Assembly (NCBI GenBank): GCA_937870855.1
Contig: CALMWT010000133.1
Location: 1 to 32,494, forward strand
DNA from: an uncultured Taibaiella sp.
Lineage (GTDB): Bacteria; Bacteroidota; Bacteroidia; Chitinophagales; Chitinophagaceae
Direction of reading: 5' to 3'
Length of the DNA stretch: 32,494 nt
In this document: one piece after another, positions 15,551 to 23,045 of the stretch
Layout of the letters: every line of letters starts with the position of its first letter
Position numbering within the stretch: the stretch's first letter is position 1
Position numbers and translations under genes: made by a program
The notes under the pieces: model-generated
What the model was told of the DNA's origin: nothing
The model's database searches: none
The model's input: only the letters and a program-made list of their open reading frames with translations

Positions 15551-16651
15551 CTACCGCGCATCAAAATCTATCACCACTCTTTCTGTTTTCGGATGCGACT
15601 GACAAGTGAGTACGAACCCATTCTTAATATCGTCTTTTTCCAAAGCGTAGTTCACTTCCATTTCCACTTCTCCTTCCACCACTTTTGCCCTGCATGTGCT
15701 GCATACGCCGCCTTTGCAGGCATAAGGAAGATCAGCGCCACTTTTCAATGCTGCATCGAGAATGCTATCGCTGTTGTAAGCAAGCTCCATATTAAAGGTT
15801 ACACCGTCAAGCCGAACACTTACTTTGCTCATAGCGCCCGCATCTTTACTGTGTTGTTTTATCCATTTTTCGTGCGTTGCTTTTGGCTGGTCGGGAGAGC
15901 TGAATAATTCTATGTGGATTTTTTCGGTCGGCATTCCAAGGTCAAGTAACTGCTGCCGTGCTGACAACAGCATTTCTTCCGGCCCGCAGATGAACACTTC
16001 ATCCATCATAGAGACATCTATCAAAGACTTGCTCAGGTCAATTACTTTACTCGCATCAATGCGTCCGTTGAACAAGGGCACATCCATTATTTCCCTGCTA
16101 AGAATATGATACACCCGCAAACGCTGCATGTATTTATTCTTCAACCCCTCAATCGCTTCGCGGAAAATAATGGTGTTGCGGTTTCTGTTTCCATATACCA
16201 AAGTAAAATTGCTGTCTGTCTCATTTTCTAAAACAGATTTCATAATGCTCATTACCGGTGTGATACCGCTGCCAGCCGCAAAAGCCAGGTAGTGTTTCTT
16301 TGTTTTTGTATTGCTTCGTTCATAGTTACGCGGCGAAAACTTTCCCATTGGGGGCATTACATCCAGCACATCGCCCTGCTTCATTTCCACATTTGCGTAT
16401 CCTGAAAATTTTCCCTGCTCTACTTTCTTTATCGCAACGCGCAATTCATTATCATTTGGGCTGCAGCATATAGAATAAGAACGGCGTAATTCTGCATCGT
16501 TCATCTGCTTTTTGAACGTGAGGTATTGCCCTGGTGCAAAGCGAAATATTTCTTTCAATTCATCAGGCACTTCAAGAGCTACAGACACGCAGTCGGTAGT
16601 TTCGGGTCTTACTTCTTTTACTTTGAGTGGATAAAATTTTAGAGAAGACAT
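15551..16651 (-). CDS. paaE: PaaE-type ferredoxin reductase with C-terminal 2Fe-2S domain
   Basis: This 366-residue flavoprotein resembles the reductase subunit of phenylacetyl-CoA epoxidase. The domains in order are an FAD-binding barrel with RRSYS at 56-60, an NAD(P)-binding domain with AAGSGITPVMSI (GSGITP at 127-132) and CGPEEM at 222-227, and a plant-type ferredoxin domain with cysteines 312, 317, 320 and 350 (ACKGGVCSTC and LTCQS). It passes electrons from NAD(P)H to an oxygenase. No paaABCD or other phenylacetate genes are in the window, so its partner is either elsewhere or a different oxygenase or desaturase. The gene name is therefore by similarity only. It stands alone, with mutL upstream on the same strand after a 133-bp gap. 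Confidence 0.88.
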   Translation of the reverse strand: MSSLKFYPLKVKEVRPETTDCVSVALEVPDELKEIFRFAPGQYLTFKKQMNDAELRRSYSICCSPNDNELRVAIKKVEQGKFSGYANVEMKQGDVLDVMPPMGKFSPRNYERSNTKTKKHYLAFAAGSGITPVMSIMKSVLENETDSNFTLVYGNRNRNTIIFREAIEGLKNKYMQRLRVYHILSREIMDVPLFNGRIDASKVIDLSKSLIDVSMMDEVFICGPEEMLLSARQQLLDLGMPTEKIHIELFSSPDQPKATHEKWIKQHSKDAGAMSKVSVRLDGVTFNMELAYNSDSILDAALKSGADLPYACKGGVCSTCRAKVVEGEVEMEVNYALEKDDIKNGFVLTCQSHPKTERVVIDFDAR

Positions 16652-16705
16652 TTATTGTGTTAGTCTTAGTTGTAGCGTGTAAATTAAGGAAATTAGATTT
16701 TCTCA

Positions 16706-16791
16706 GGGGTGATATTCATCAGCCTAAAGTGTCTCAGTTTCACACAAAGTTCACAGAGATAAAGAGGCACAGAGTCTCACAGCATCACCCC
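16706..16791. repeat. Possible small dispersed element with 8-bp inverted ends
   Basis: GGGGTGAT at 16706-16713 and its exact reverse complement ATCACCCC at 16784-16791 bracket about 70 bp containing several CACAGAG/CACAAAG-like words (about 16741-16783). Short A/C/G-rich repeats of this sort are common between genes in many genomes. The right end overlaps the last two codons and stop of mutL. A chance inverted repeat is possible. Confidence 0.3.
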
Positions 16792-18623
16792 AGCATCTCA
16801 TCCAGCGTTTCCTTCCGCAACATAGAAAACACTTTCTTTCCGTCTGGTGTGTATTCTGGTTGTGTGCAGGCAAACAGTTCGTCTATCAATGCCTGCTGTC
16901 CTTCGGGTTGTTGAATGGCATGTTTGTTTCTCGACAATCTTCTCGCAAGCTGCATTAGTAGTTTATCAGAGCGTTGTGAAATCGCATCATTGGTTTCATG
17001 GCGCAACTGATCAATCACTTCATCCAAAACATTTTTTTCTTCTCCTCCCGGCAATGCTGCGGGTACGCCTTGCACAACAAAAGTATTTTGTCCGAAAGGT
17101 GCAATATCAAAACCGATCCTTGCTAAGTCGGGCAATACTTCATTCAACAATAAAGCATCGTGCGGAGGTAATTCATAAGAAACAGGAAACAGCAACTGCT
17201 GCGAAGATGTTTGTCCGTTGTTCCACTCTTCAAGCAAACGCTCATACCAAATTCTTTCCTGCGCACGCCGAATATGTATCACCATCAATCCCGACTTAAC
17301 AGTTGTTACCAGCATTGAACCCTGCACCAGTAAAATATTCTGATTGCCTGATGGAATTGCATCATTTTGCTGGTGAAGTGTAGCGGGCTGTGAAGAAAAA
17401 CTTGTCGGCGTTTGCTCTTGTTGCATTGCAGGTTTTTGCGCAATGGCATACAATTCTTTCCAATGCTGCAAGCCATCTTTACGATCTATAAAATGTGCCT
17501 GGTTTTTTTGGGTGAATGCATTGTAGAGATAATTGCGCTGTGTTTGTGTTACATGATCTGGGGTCTGCGGAATGTTTACGGATGATAATTGGGTTATTTC
17601 AGGATTGAGTGTAAAGTCGAGCGAAGGTGCAATGTTGTATCGCGCTAACGCATGTTTTACCGCGGCATTCAGATAAGCGTACATCATTTTATCATCATCA
17701 AACTTCACTTCCTGTTTTGTAGGATGCACATTTACATCCACACGCGCCGGGTCTGTTTCGAGGAACAAAACATAAAATGGAAAACTTTCTTTTTCTATCA
17801 AACCTTCATAAGCAGTAACGAGCGCATGATGCAGATAAGCGTTGCGAATAAAACGATTGTTGACAAAAAAGAACTGCATACCGCGTGTGCGTGTGGCCGC
17901 TTCAGGCTTGCCAATAAATCCGGTGATGTTGATGTAGTCCGTTTGCTCTTCTACCGGTACTAAATTCTTTTCATAAGAACCACCGAGTAAACTTACAATT
18001 CTTGTCTTCAAATTGCCGGACTCCAAATGAAACTGCTCTGTGTTGTTGTGCCATAAACGAAACGCAATACGTGAATGTGCCAGAGCAACCCTTGTAAATT
18101 CATCAATAATATGCCGCAGCTCGGTGGTGTTTGATTTTAGAAAATGTCTGCGTGCCGGAACATTGAAGAACAAATTCTTCACCATGATGTTTGTGCCCCT
18201 TGTGGTTGCGCAAGGCTCCTGCATTTTTACTTCCGTTCCTTCAATACAAATCCTTGTTCCTATCTCGCTGTCTTCTTGTTTCGATCTCAATTCTACCTGT
18301 GCCACTGCAGCAATGGATGCAAGCGCCTCACCACGAAACCCCATAGTGCGTATCTTAAAAAGATCGTCAATGCTTTTGATCTTAGAGGTGGCGTGCCGTT
18401 CAAAGCTCATGCGCGCATCAGTCGTGCTCATGCCTTTGCCGTTATCAATTACCTGTATCAGTTCTTTGCCAGCATCTTTTATAACAAGTTGTATCTCTGT
18501 TGCACCTGCATCTATGGCATTTTCCAAAAGTTCCTTAACCGCAGAAGCTGGCCGCTGAATCACCTCACCCGCTGCTATCTGGTTCGCAATATGATCTGAC
18601 AATAACTGAATTACATCCGCCAC
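16785..18623 (-). CDS. mutL: DNA mismatch repair protein MutL
   Basis: With a GTG start at 18623 this is a 612-residue protein beginning MADVIQLLSDHIANQIAAGE, the usual MutL start. An ATG at 18740 would add 39 residues unlike the family. The N-terminal GHKL ATPase is intact: E31 and N35 in KELLENAIDAGA, DNGKGM, GFRGEALASIAAV and TRGTNIMVKNLFFNVPAR. The C-terminal dimerisation domain is present (about 420-612), but the position of the endonuclease motif DQHAxxE reads HIRRAQE, with H at residue 450, and the CPHGRP-like site reads PEYTPDGKK. The nicking activity seen in many MutL proteins may therefore be absent. A TACATTTG box ends 4 nt before the GTG, which supports this start. Confidence 0.93.
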   Translation of the reverse strand: MADVIQLLSDHIANQIAAGEVIQRPASAVKELLENAIDAGATEIQLVIKDAGKELIQVIDNGKGMSTTDARMSFERHATSKIKSIDDLFKIRTMGFRGEALASIAAVAQVELRSKQEDSEIGTRICIEGTEVKMQEPCATTRGTNIMVKNLFFNVPARRHFLKSNTTELRHIIDEFTRVALAHSRIAFRLWHNNTEQFHLESGNLKTRIVSLLGGSYEKNLVPVEEQTDYINITGFIGKPEAATRTRGMQFFFVNNRFIRNAYLHHALVTAYEGLIEKESFPFYVLFLETDPARVDVNVHPTKQEVKFDDDKMMYAYLNAAVKHALARYNIAPSLDFTLNPEITQLSSVNIPQTPDHVTQTQRNYLYNAFTQKNQAHFIDRKDGLQHWKELYAIAQKPAMQQEQTPTSFSSQPATLHQQNDAIPSGNQNILLVQGSMLVTTVKSGLMVIHIRRAQERIWYERLLEEWNNGQTSSQQLLFPVSYELPPHDALLLNEVLPDLARIGFDIAPFGQNTFVVQGVPAALPGGEEKNVLDEVIDQLRHETNDAISQRSDKLLMQLARRLSRNKHAIQQPEGQQALIDELFACTQPEYTPDGKKVFSMLRKETLDEMLG

Positions 18624-18627
18624 GGTG

Positions 18628-18635
18628 CAAATGTA
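18628..18635 (-). promoter_or_regulatory. -7 box of mutL (TACATTTG)
   Basis: On the minus strand 18635-18628 reads TACATTTG, an exact TAnnTTTG match. CACC and the GTG start codon at 18623 follow. The expected transcription start falls at the start codon, suggesting a leaderless mRNA. No -33 TTTG is seen at the usual distance. Confidence 0.5.
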
Positions 18636-18816
18636 CAGGGAGTAGGTAGAAGTTGATTGGTTGATATGTTGATTAGTTCCTTTCGGTAATACTCCTGAAT
18701 GATGAAAATCATTTTCATGTGTGACCTGGGTCATGTTCATCGCAGCTTTTGCAGTAGATATTTGTGGTGCATTTAACTTTTATTTTAAGTTAATACAGTG
18801 CACATAGTGGGTCATA

Positions 18817-18854
18817 AACCGCAGAATCTTTCCAGACTTTGCGGTTATTTTTTT
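18817..18854 (+). terminator. Orphan terminator-like hairpin
   Basis: AACCGCA (18817-18823) pairs with TGCGGTT (18840-18846) around a 16-nt loop, and ATTTTTTT follows at 18847-18854. It has the form of a plus-strand terminator, but no plus-strand gene ends nearby. It may be part of the repeat complex in this gap. A separate AT-rich inverted repeat, TTAACTT/AAGTTAA, lies at 18773-18793. Confidence 0.4.
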
Positions 18855-18864
18855 GAGGAAAACT

Positions 18865-19022
18865 GTCTGAACTGGGATTCTTGGGATTAAGAGATTGCTG
18901 GGATTCTTTGCGTGAATGTCTGAACTGGAATTTTCGTGAAATTGTCAGAACTGGGATTTTTGGGATTAAGAGATGGTAAGGATTCTTTGCGTGAATGTCT
19001 GAACCGGAATTTATTGAATTAA
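18865..19022. repeat. 79-bp direct repeat, 2 copies
   Basis: Copy A (18865-18943) and copy B (18944-19022) are adjacent and clearly similar. Both begin GTC(T/A)GAACTGGGATT, continue through GGGATTAAGAGAT and share GGATTCTTTGCGTGAATGTC. Each also has an internal half-repeat (GTCTGAAC-GGAATTT), so the basic unit may be shorter. The words resemble the TCTGAA-GGATT intergenic repeats that are frequent in Bacteroidota. No coding frame is apparent across it. Confidence 0.8.
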
Positions 19023-19035
19023 AGAATTTCCAGAA

Positions 19036-19079
19036 TTCCAACCCTTCCAACAATTTCCAACTCTTCCAACCTTTCCAAC
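19036..19079. repeat. TTCCAAC short tandem repeat, 5 copies
   Basis: TTCCAAC occurs at 19036, 19045, 19055, 19064 and 19073, at a 9-10 bp period. It lies directly after the 79-bp repeat and about 40 bp before the start of the GH3 gene. Confidence 0.75.
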
Positions 19080-19109
19080 TATTTTATCCCCCCTTAACAC
19101 CCTTTCTTT

Positions 19110-19117
19110 TATTTTTG
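19110..19117 (+). promoter_or_regulatory. -7 box of the GH3/serine-hydrolase gene (TATTTTTG)
   Basis: TATTTTTG is an exact TAnnTTTG match, followed by AAAG and the ATG at 19122. The 4-nt spacing is the same as for mutL and dcd. No -33 TTTG is visible at the normal distance. Confidence 0.45.
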
Positions 19118-19121
19118 AAAG

Positions 19122-22121
19122 ATGACCACCGCGCGTATTACTTTTTTACTGGCAGCATTTATTTTTTTCTCTCCAACTCGTTCTTTAGCGCAACGAATAG
19201 CAGTGAGTAAACAACAATGGGTGGACAGTGTTTATAATACTCTTTCGCTTGAAGAACGCATTGGTCAGCTATTTATGGTGGCTGCCTACTCTGGCGGAAA
19301 AGATTATAATGAGCTTTTCATTACCGATCTTATTGCAAAGCGCCAGATAGGCGGGCTGATATTTATGCAGGGCAACCCCGTTAGCCAGGCAAATCAGACA
19401 AATAAATACCAACAGATGGCGCAGGTTCCTTTGCTCATAGGCATGGATGCTGAGTGGGGGCTGGGAATGCGACTTACAGGTGTGCGCGATATGCCTCGCT
19501 CTATGCTGCTTGGCGCAACTAGAGATTCTGCTTTGGTGTATAAAATGGGTGCGGCAGTGGCGGCACAATGTAATCGCCTCGGTGTGCATGTAAATTTCGC
19601 CCCAGTGGTAGATGTAAATAATAATCCGAACAATCCTATCATCAATGCACGTTCGTTTGGAGAAGATAAAAGATTGGTGGCAAGAATGGGAATTGCGTAT
19701 ATGAATGGCTTGCAAAAAAATGGTGTGATAGCCTCTGCAAAACATTTTCCCGGACATGGAGATACCGAAACCGATTCGCATCACGACCTGCCGATGATCA
19801 ACAAGTCTATCCAACAGCTCGATACTTTAGAGCTTTATCCTTTCAGAAAATTGATAAATGCGGGGGTAAAAAGTGTGATGGTAGCTCACCTAAACATTCC
19901 CGCTCTGGAAACTGGAAAAAATATTCCTACAACATTATCCAGCAAAACAATTACTGCATTATTGAAAGATCAGTTAGGTTTTAAAGGATTGGTGTTTACC
20001 GATGCGCTGAATATGCAAGGCGTTGCAAAATATTTTGAAGCAGGCGAAGTGGATCTGCGTGCATTCTCGGCAGGAAATGATGTGCTGTTATTCTCACAAA
20101 ACGTTCCGCTTGCGATTCAAAAAATAAAAACTGCAATTGAAAGCAGAGGAATATCTGAAACACAATTGGAACAGAGCGTAAAGAAAATTCTTGAAGCAAA
20201 ATATGAGGTTGGTTTGAACAAGTTTACTTCCATAAACACTGAAAATATCGTTACGGATCTGAACAGAATGATTGATCCAATAAGAGAAGAAGCGGCCTCG
20301 AAAGCAGTCACTTTGGTACGCGACAAGAATAACTTGCTCGGAAAGATGATGGCGCGGGATGCACGTATCAACTACATCGGTGTGAATGCAAACAAAAGCG
20401 TTTTGTACAATAGTTTAAGTGATGCCAAGCCCACACTCATGTTCAATTGGATGCCGAAAGGAAGCAGTGCAGCAGCAGTAAAAAGATTGCAGCAAAGCAT
20501 GGAGGAAACAGATGTCACAATCGTTGCGGTTCACAACATGACATTCTATCCATCCGGCGGCGATTATGGTCTCGATGCACAGCAAATGTATTTTCTAAAA
20601 AGTCTCGAAAACCAAAGCAATGTATTTTATGTGCTGATGGGCAATCCTTATCTGATGAAAAACTTTTGCAAGGCAGGGAGTGTAATGGTGGCTTATGAAG
20701 GCGACAGCATTTCAGAAAATGTAGTTGCAAAGATTTTGTTGAGACAACAAACAGCGCGAGGAAAACTACCCGTTACTCCATGCCCTGATATGCAAATGCC
20801 AGCGGAAGAAGATATTCCTGTAGTGCCAGAAAAGTTGGCAACTACCACACGAGCTTTTGATTTGCAGAAAATAGATTTTCCTAAAGATGCTGGTGTAACA
20901 AACACTGCCGCGCTCGAAAAGCTAAATCGTTTTATTCAGCAAAGTATTGTAGGAAGTGCTTTTCCAGGTTGCAGAATATTGGCAGCGAAGAATGGAAAGA
21001 TATTTTACGATGAAGCCTTCGGTTATTACGACTATACCAAGCAAAAAGAAGTTGAACTCAACACGATTTATGATATTGCTTCGATCACTAAAGTAGTTGC
21101 GACAACCATCGCCGTAATGAAATTGTACGAACAGAAAAAACTTGACCTTAATAAAACACTAAGTCATTACCTGCCCTGGACGAAAAATACGGATAAAGCA
21201 AACATTGTACTCCGCGACCTGCTGTTGCATCAGGCTGGTTTGAAAGCGTGGATACCCTTTTACAAAGAAACACTGACACCGGATGGAAATTTGAACACAG
21301 AATATTATAGTAAAACCAAGAGAGAGAATTATAGAATTCCTGTTGCTAAAGATCTTTATCTGCGCAGTGATTATGCAGATTCTGTTTGGTACAAAATATT
21401 AGCAAGTCCACTAGAAAATAGAGGACGATATGTGTATAGTGATCTTGATTTTTATTTTCTGGCTGCTGTTGTAGAAGAGATCACCAATAAACAAATTAAC
21501 GAGTATGTAGAGGAGCAATTTTACCGGCCGATGGGCTTAAAACGCATAGTGTATAATCCTCTGAAAAAATTTAAGGCTACAGATATTGCACCAACAGAAA
21601 ATGACATCAGTTTTCGTAAGCAAATGATGCAAGGTTATGTACACGATCCGGGTGCGGCAATGTTTGGCGGAGTAGCCGGACATGCGGGGGTATTTTCAAC
21701 TGCGGAAGATGTAGCTGCCATTTTTCAACTGCTGCTTAATGGTGGTCTTTACAAAGGCAAGCGTTATCTGAATGAACAAACCGTAAAGACATTCACAGCT
21801 TACAATTCAAAAAATTCCCGTCGTGGATTAGGCTTTGATAAACCCGCTGCCGACCGCACAGATGCTGGTCCGGCTGGTAATAGAGTAAGTGGCTATGCGT
21901 TCGGTCACCAGGGTTTCACCGGCACTTGTGGCTGGGCCGATCCTGCAACCGGAGTGATTTTTATTTTTCTTTCTAATCGTATCAATCCATCAGCAGACAA
22001 CAATAATATTAATCGCCTTAGTGTAAGAACGGTAGCTCAGGATTATATTTATGAGGCGCTGGGAATTCCAGATAATAAAGCGAGAGTGGAACTGCATAAA
22101 CAACAAACGCAATCAAAATAG
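19122..22121 (+). CDS. NagZ-like GH3 glycosidase fused to a serine beta-lactamase-like hydrolase
   Basis: This 999-residue exported protein starts with a signal peptide (about 1-24, ending SLAQ). Residues about 40-365 form a family 3 glycoside hydrolase domain of the NagZ type, with KHFPGHGDTETDSHHDLP at 207-224 and the nucleophile D294 in VFTDALNM. A GH3 C-terminal-like region spans about 385-550. Residues about 595-985 form a class C beta-lactamase/penicillin-binding-like domain with SITK (S654, K657), YSD at 772-774 and HQG at 929-931. NagZ-type enzymes remove N-acetylglucosamine from peptidoglycan; the second domain could act on peptides or esters. This suggests cell-wall turnover in the periplasm. 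Similar fusions are, to my knowledge, found in other Bacteroidota. Confidence 0.92.
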   Translation: MTTARITFLLAAFIFFSPTRSLAQRIAVSKQQWVDSVYNTLSLEERIGQLFMVAAYSGGKDYNELFITDLIAKRQIGGLIFMQGNPVSQANQTNKYQQMAQVPLLIGMDAEWGLGMRLTGVRDMPRSMLLGATRDSALVYKMGAAVAAQCNRLGVHVNFAPVVDVNNNPNNPIINARSFGEDKRLVARMGIAYMNGLQKNGVIASAKHFPGHGDTETDSHHDLPMINKSIQQLDTLELYPFRKLINAGVKSVMVAHLNIPALETGKNIPTTLSSKTITALLKDQLGFKGLVFTDALNMQGVAKYFEAGEVDLRAFSAGNDVLLFSQNVPLAIQKIKTAIESRGISETQLEQSVKKILEAKYEVGLNKFTSINTENIVTDLNRMIDPIREEAASKAVTLVRDKNNLLGKMMARDARINYIGVNANKSVLYNSLSDAKPTLMFNWMPKGSSAAAVKRLQQSMEETDVTIVAVHNMTFYPSGGDYGLDAQQMYFLKSLENQSNVFYVLMGNPYLMKNFCKAGSVMVAYEGDSISENVVAKILLRQQTARGKLPVTPCPDMQMPAEEDIPVVPEKLATTTRAFDLQKIDFPKDAGVTNTAALEKLNRFIQQSIVGSAFPGCRILAAKNGKIFYDEAFGYYDYTKQKEVELNTIYDIASITKVVATTIAVMKLYEQKKLDLNKTLSHYLPWTKNTDKANIVLRDLLLHQAGLKAWIPFYKETLTPDGNLNTEYYSKTKRENYRIPVAKDLYLRSDYADSVWYKILASPLENRGRYVYSDLDFYFLAAVVEEITNKQINEYVEEQFYRPMGLKRIVYNPLKKFKATDIAPTENDISFRKQMMQGYVHDPGAAMFGGVAGHAGVFSTAEDVAAIFQLLLNGGLYKGKRYLNEQTVKTFTAYNSKNSRRGLGFDKPAADRTDAGPAGNRVSGYAFGHQGFTGTCGWADPATGVIFIFLSNRINPSADNNNINRLSVRTVAQDYIYEALGIPDNKARVELHKQQTQSK

Positions 22122-22192
22122 CTTATCCACATTTTATCTCTTAAAGTGTATAACTTCCAATAGCTAAAAGAGCAGGCCACTTTGCTAAATAT

Positions 22193-22200
22193 TACTTTTG
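22193..22200 (+). promoter_or_regulatory. -7 box before the 22234 barrel gene (TACTTTTG)
   Basis: TACTTTTG is an exact TAnnTTTG match, 33 nt before the ATG at 22234. The match implies a leader of about 25-30 nt. No -33 element is seen at the usual spacing. The gap after the GH3 gene (22122-22233) holds no clear terminator. Confidence 0.45.
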
Positions 22201-22233
22201 ACTGCATTGATCTACATCTCTAAAAACTGATTT

Positions 22234-22920
22234 ATGAAAAGGCTATTTATCACTCTTCTTTTCATTGCCCCATTTACAACTATTGCACAGGAAGAAAACA
22301 GCGTCACGAAAAAATCGTTTTTGTCGTTAGGCTTTTTTGGCGGATTGAGCAGCATCAATGCGTCATCTACTAATGCAGCACTCACGGGCGTGGGCTTGCC
22401 GAGCATTCCGTCGGATGCCGTGTTTAATATGGGAGGAGTTCTTGCTTTTGATTTGCACAATATGGTCTTCAACGACATTACTTTCAACAACGTCAATACC
22501 AAATCTTCAAGAGCCGGAGTTAATCTTCGCAATGTTCAATACAATATAGATTTCAACATCAACTACACCCTATTTCACTACTACTCGCATTTTATTTATC
22601 CATCGCTTGGTTTCGGCTGGCAAAGCAACGAGCTACGTCTTCGATACAGCAGTGCTGCAACATCTTTCACTCAATCTCTTAACGGCGCCCCTACAGAAAA
22701 AACTTACAACAACTCTTTTCTTTGGTATTTCAATCCACGTATTTCTTACGACTATGCGCTGGGTAAAAAGCAAACTGTGTTTGTGGGTGTAAAAGTTGGC
22801 TACCGCATAGGCATCAATAACAGAGACTGGAACATTCAGGAAAATAGTATTGACGGGCCTAAAATGAACGCGTCCGGTTATTTTGTACATGTAGGCTTCA
22901 CGGTAAACATGGGATACTAA
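22234..22920 (+). CDS. Outer-membrane beta-barrel-like protein
   Basis: This 228-residue protein starts with a signal peptide (MKRLFITLLFIAPFTTIAQ). The mature part shows alternating hydrophobic and polar strands typical of small outer-membrane barrels, such as KSFLSLGFFGGLSSIN, YNIDFNINYTLFHYYSHF, IYPSLGFGWQSNELRLRY, NPRISYDYALG and QTVFVGVKVGYRIGIN. It ends in the aromatic strand YFVHVGFTVNMGY, as expected for recognition by the outer-membrane insertion machinery. No ligand or function can be assigned. It has its own putative promoter and lies between the GH3 fusion and the large receptor-like protein. Confidence 0.78.
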   Translation: MKRLFITLLFIAPFTTIAQEENSVTKKSFLSLGFFGGLSSINASSTNAALTGVGLPSIPSDAVFNMGGVLAFDLHNMVFNDITFNNVNTKSSRAGVNLRNVQYNIDFNINYTLFHYYSHFIYPSLGFGWQSNELRLRYSSAATSFTQSLNGAPTEKTYNNSFLWYFNPRISYDYALGKKQTVFVGVKVGYRIGINNRDWNIQENSIDGPKMNASGYFVHVGFTVNMGY

Positions 22921-22981
22921 GAGCATAATTTCTCCCCCTGTTTTTCACCCTTGCATTTTATTTATTTTAACAGGAAGTCGC

Positions 22982-23012
22982 TTTGTTAGATTGAGATTTT
23001 CTTCAACTTTTG
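22982..23012 (+). promoter_or_regulatory. Possible promoter of the receptor-like gene
   Basis: TTTG (22982-22985) and AACTTTTG (23005-23012) are separated by 19 bp. The spacing is right, but the -7 box has one mismatch (A for T at its first base). The ATG is at 23046. Confidence 0.3.
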
Positions 23013-23045
23013 TTTCGCTTAATGTCAGATCATTAGCAAACAAGT

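Noticed and set aside
18040..18558. Open frame of 172 codons on the plus strand inside mutL
   Set aside because: It is antisense to the conserved ATPase region of mutL, its product matches nothing, and the mutL frame has clear motifs.
18624..18740. Longer MutL starting at ATG 18740
   Set aside because: The 39 extra residues do not resemble MutL N-termini, and a TACATTTG promoter box lies inside this stretch, just before the GTG at 18623.
19269..19814. Open frame of 181 codons on the minus strand inside the GH3 gene
   Set aside because: It lies opposite the conserved GH3 domain, and its Cys/His-rich product looks like a translation artefact.
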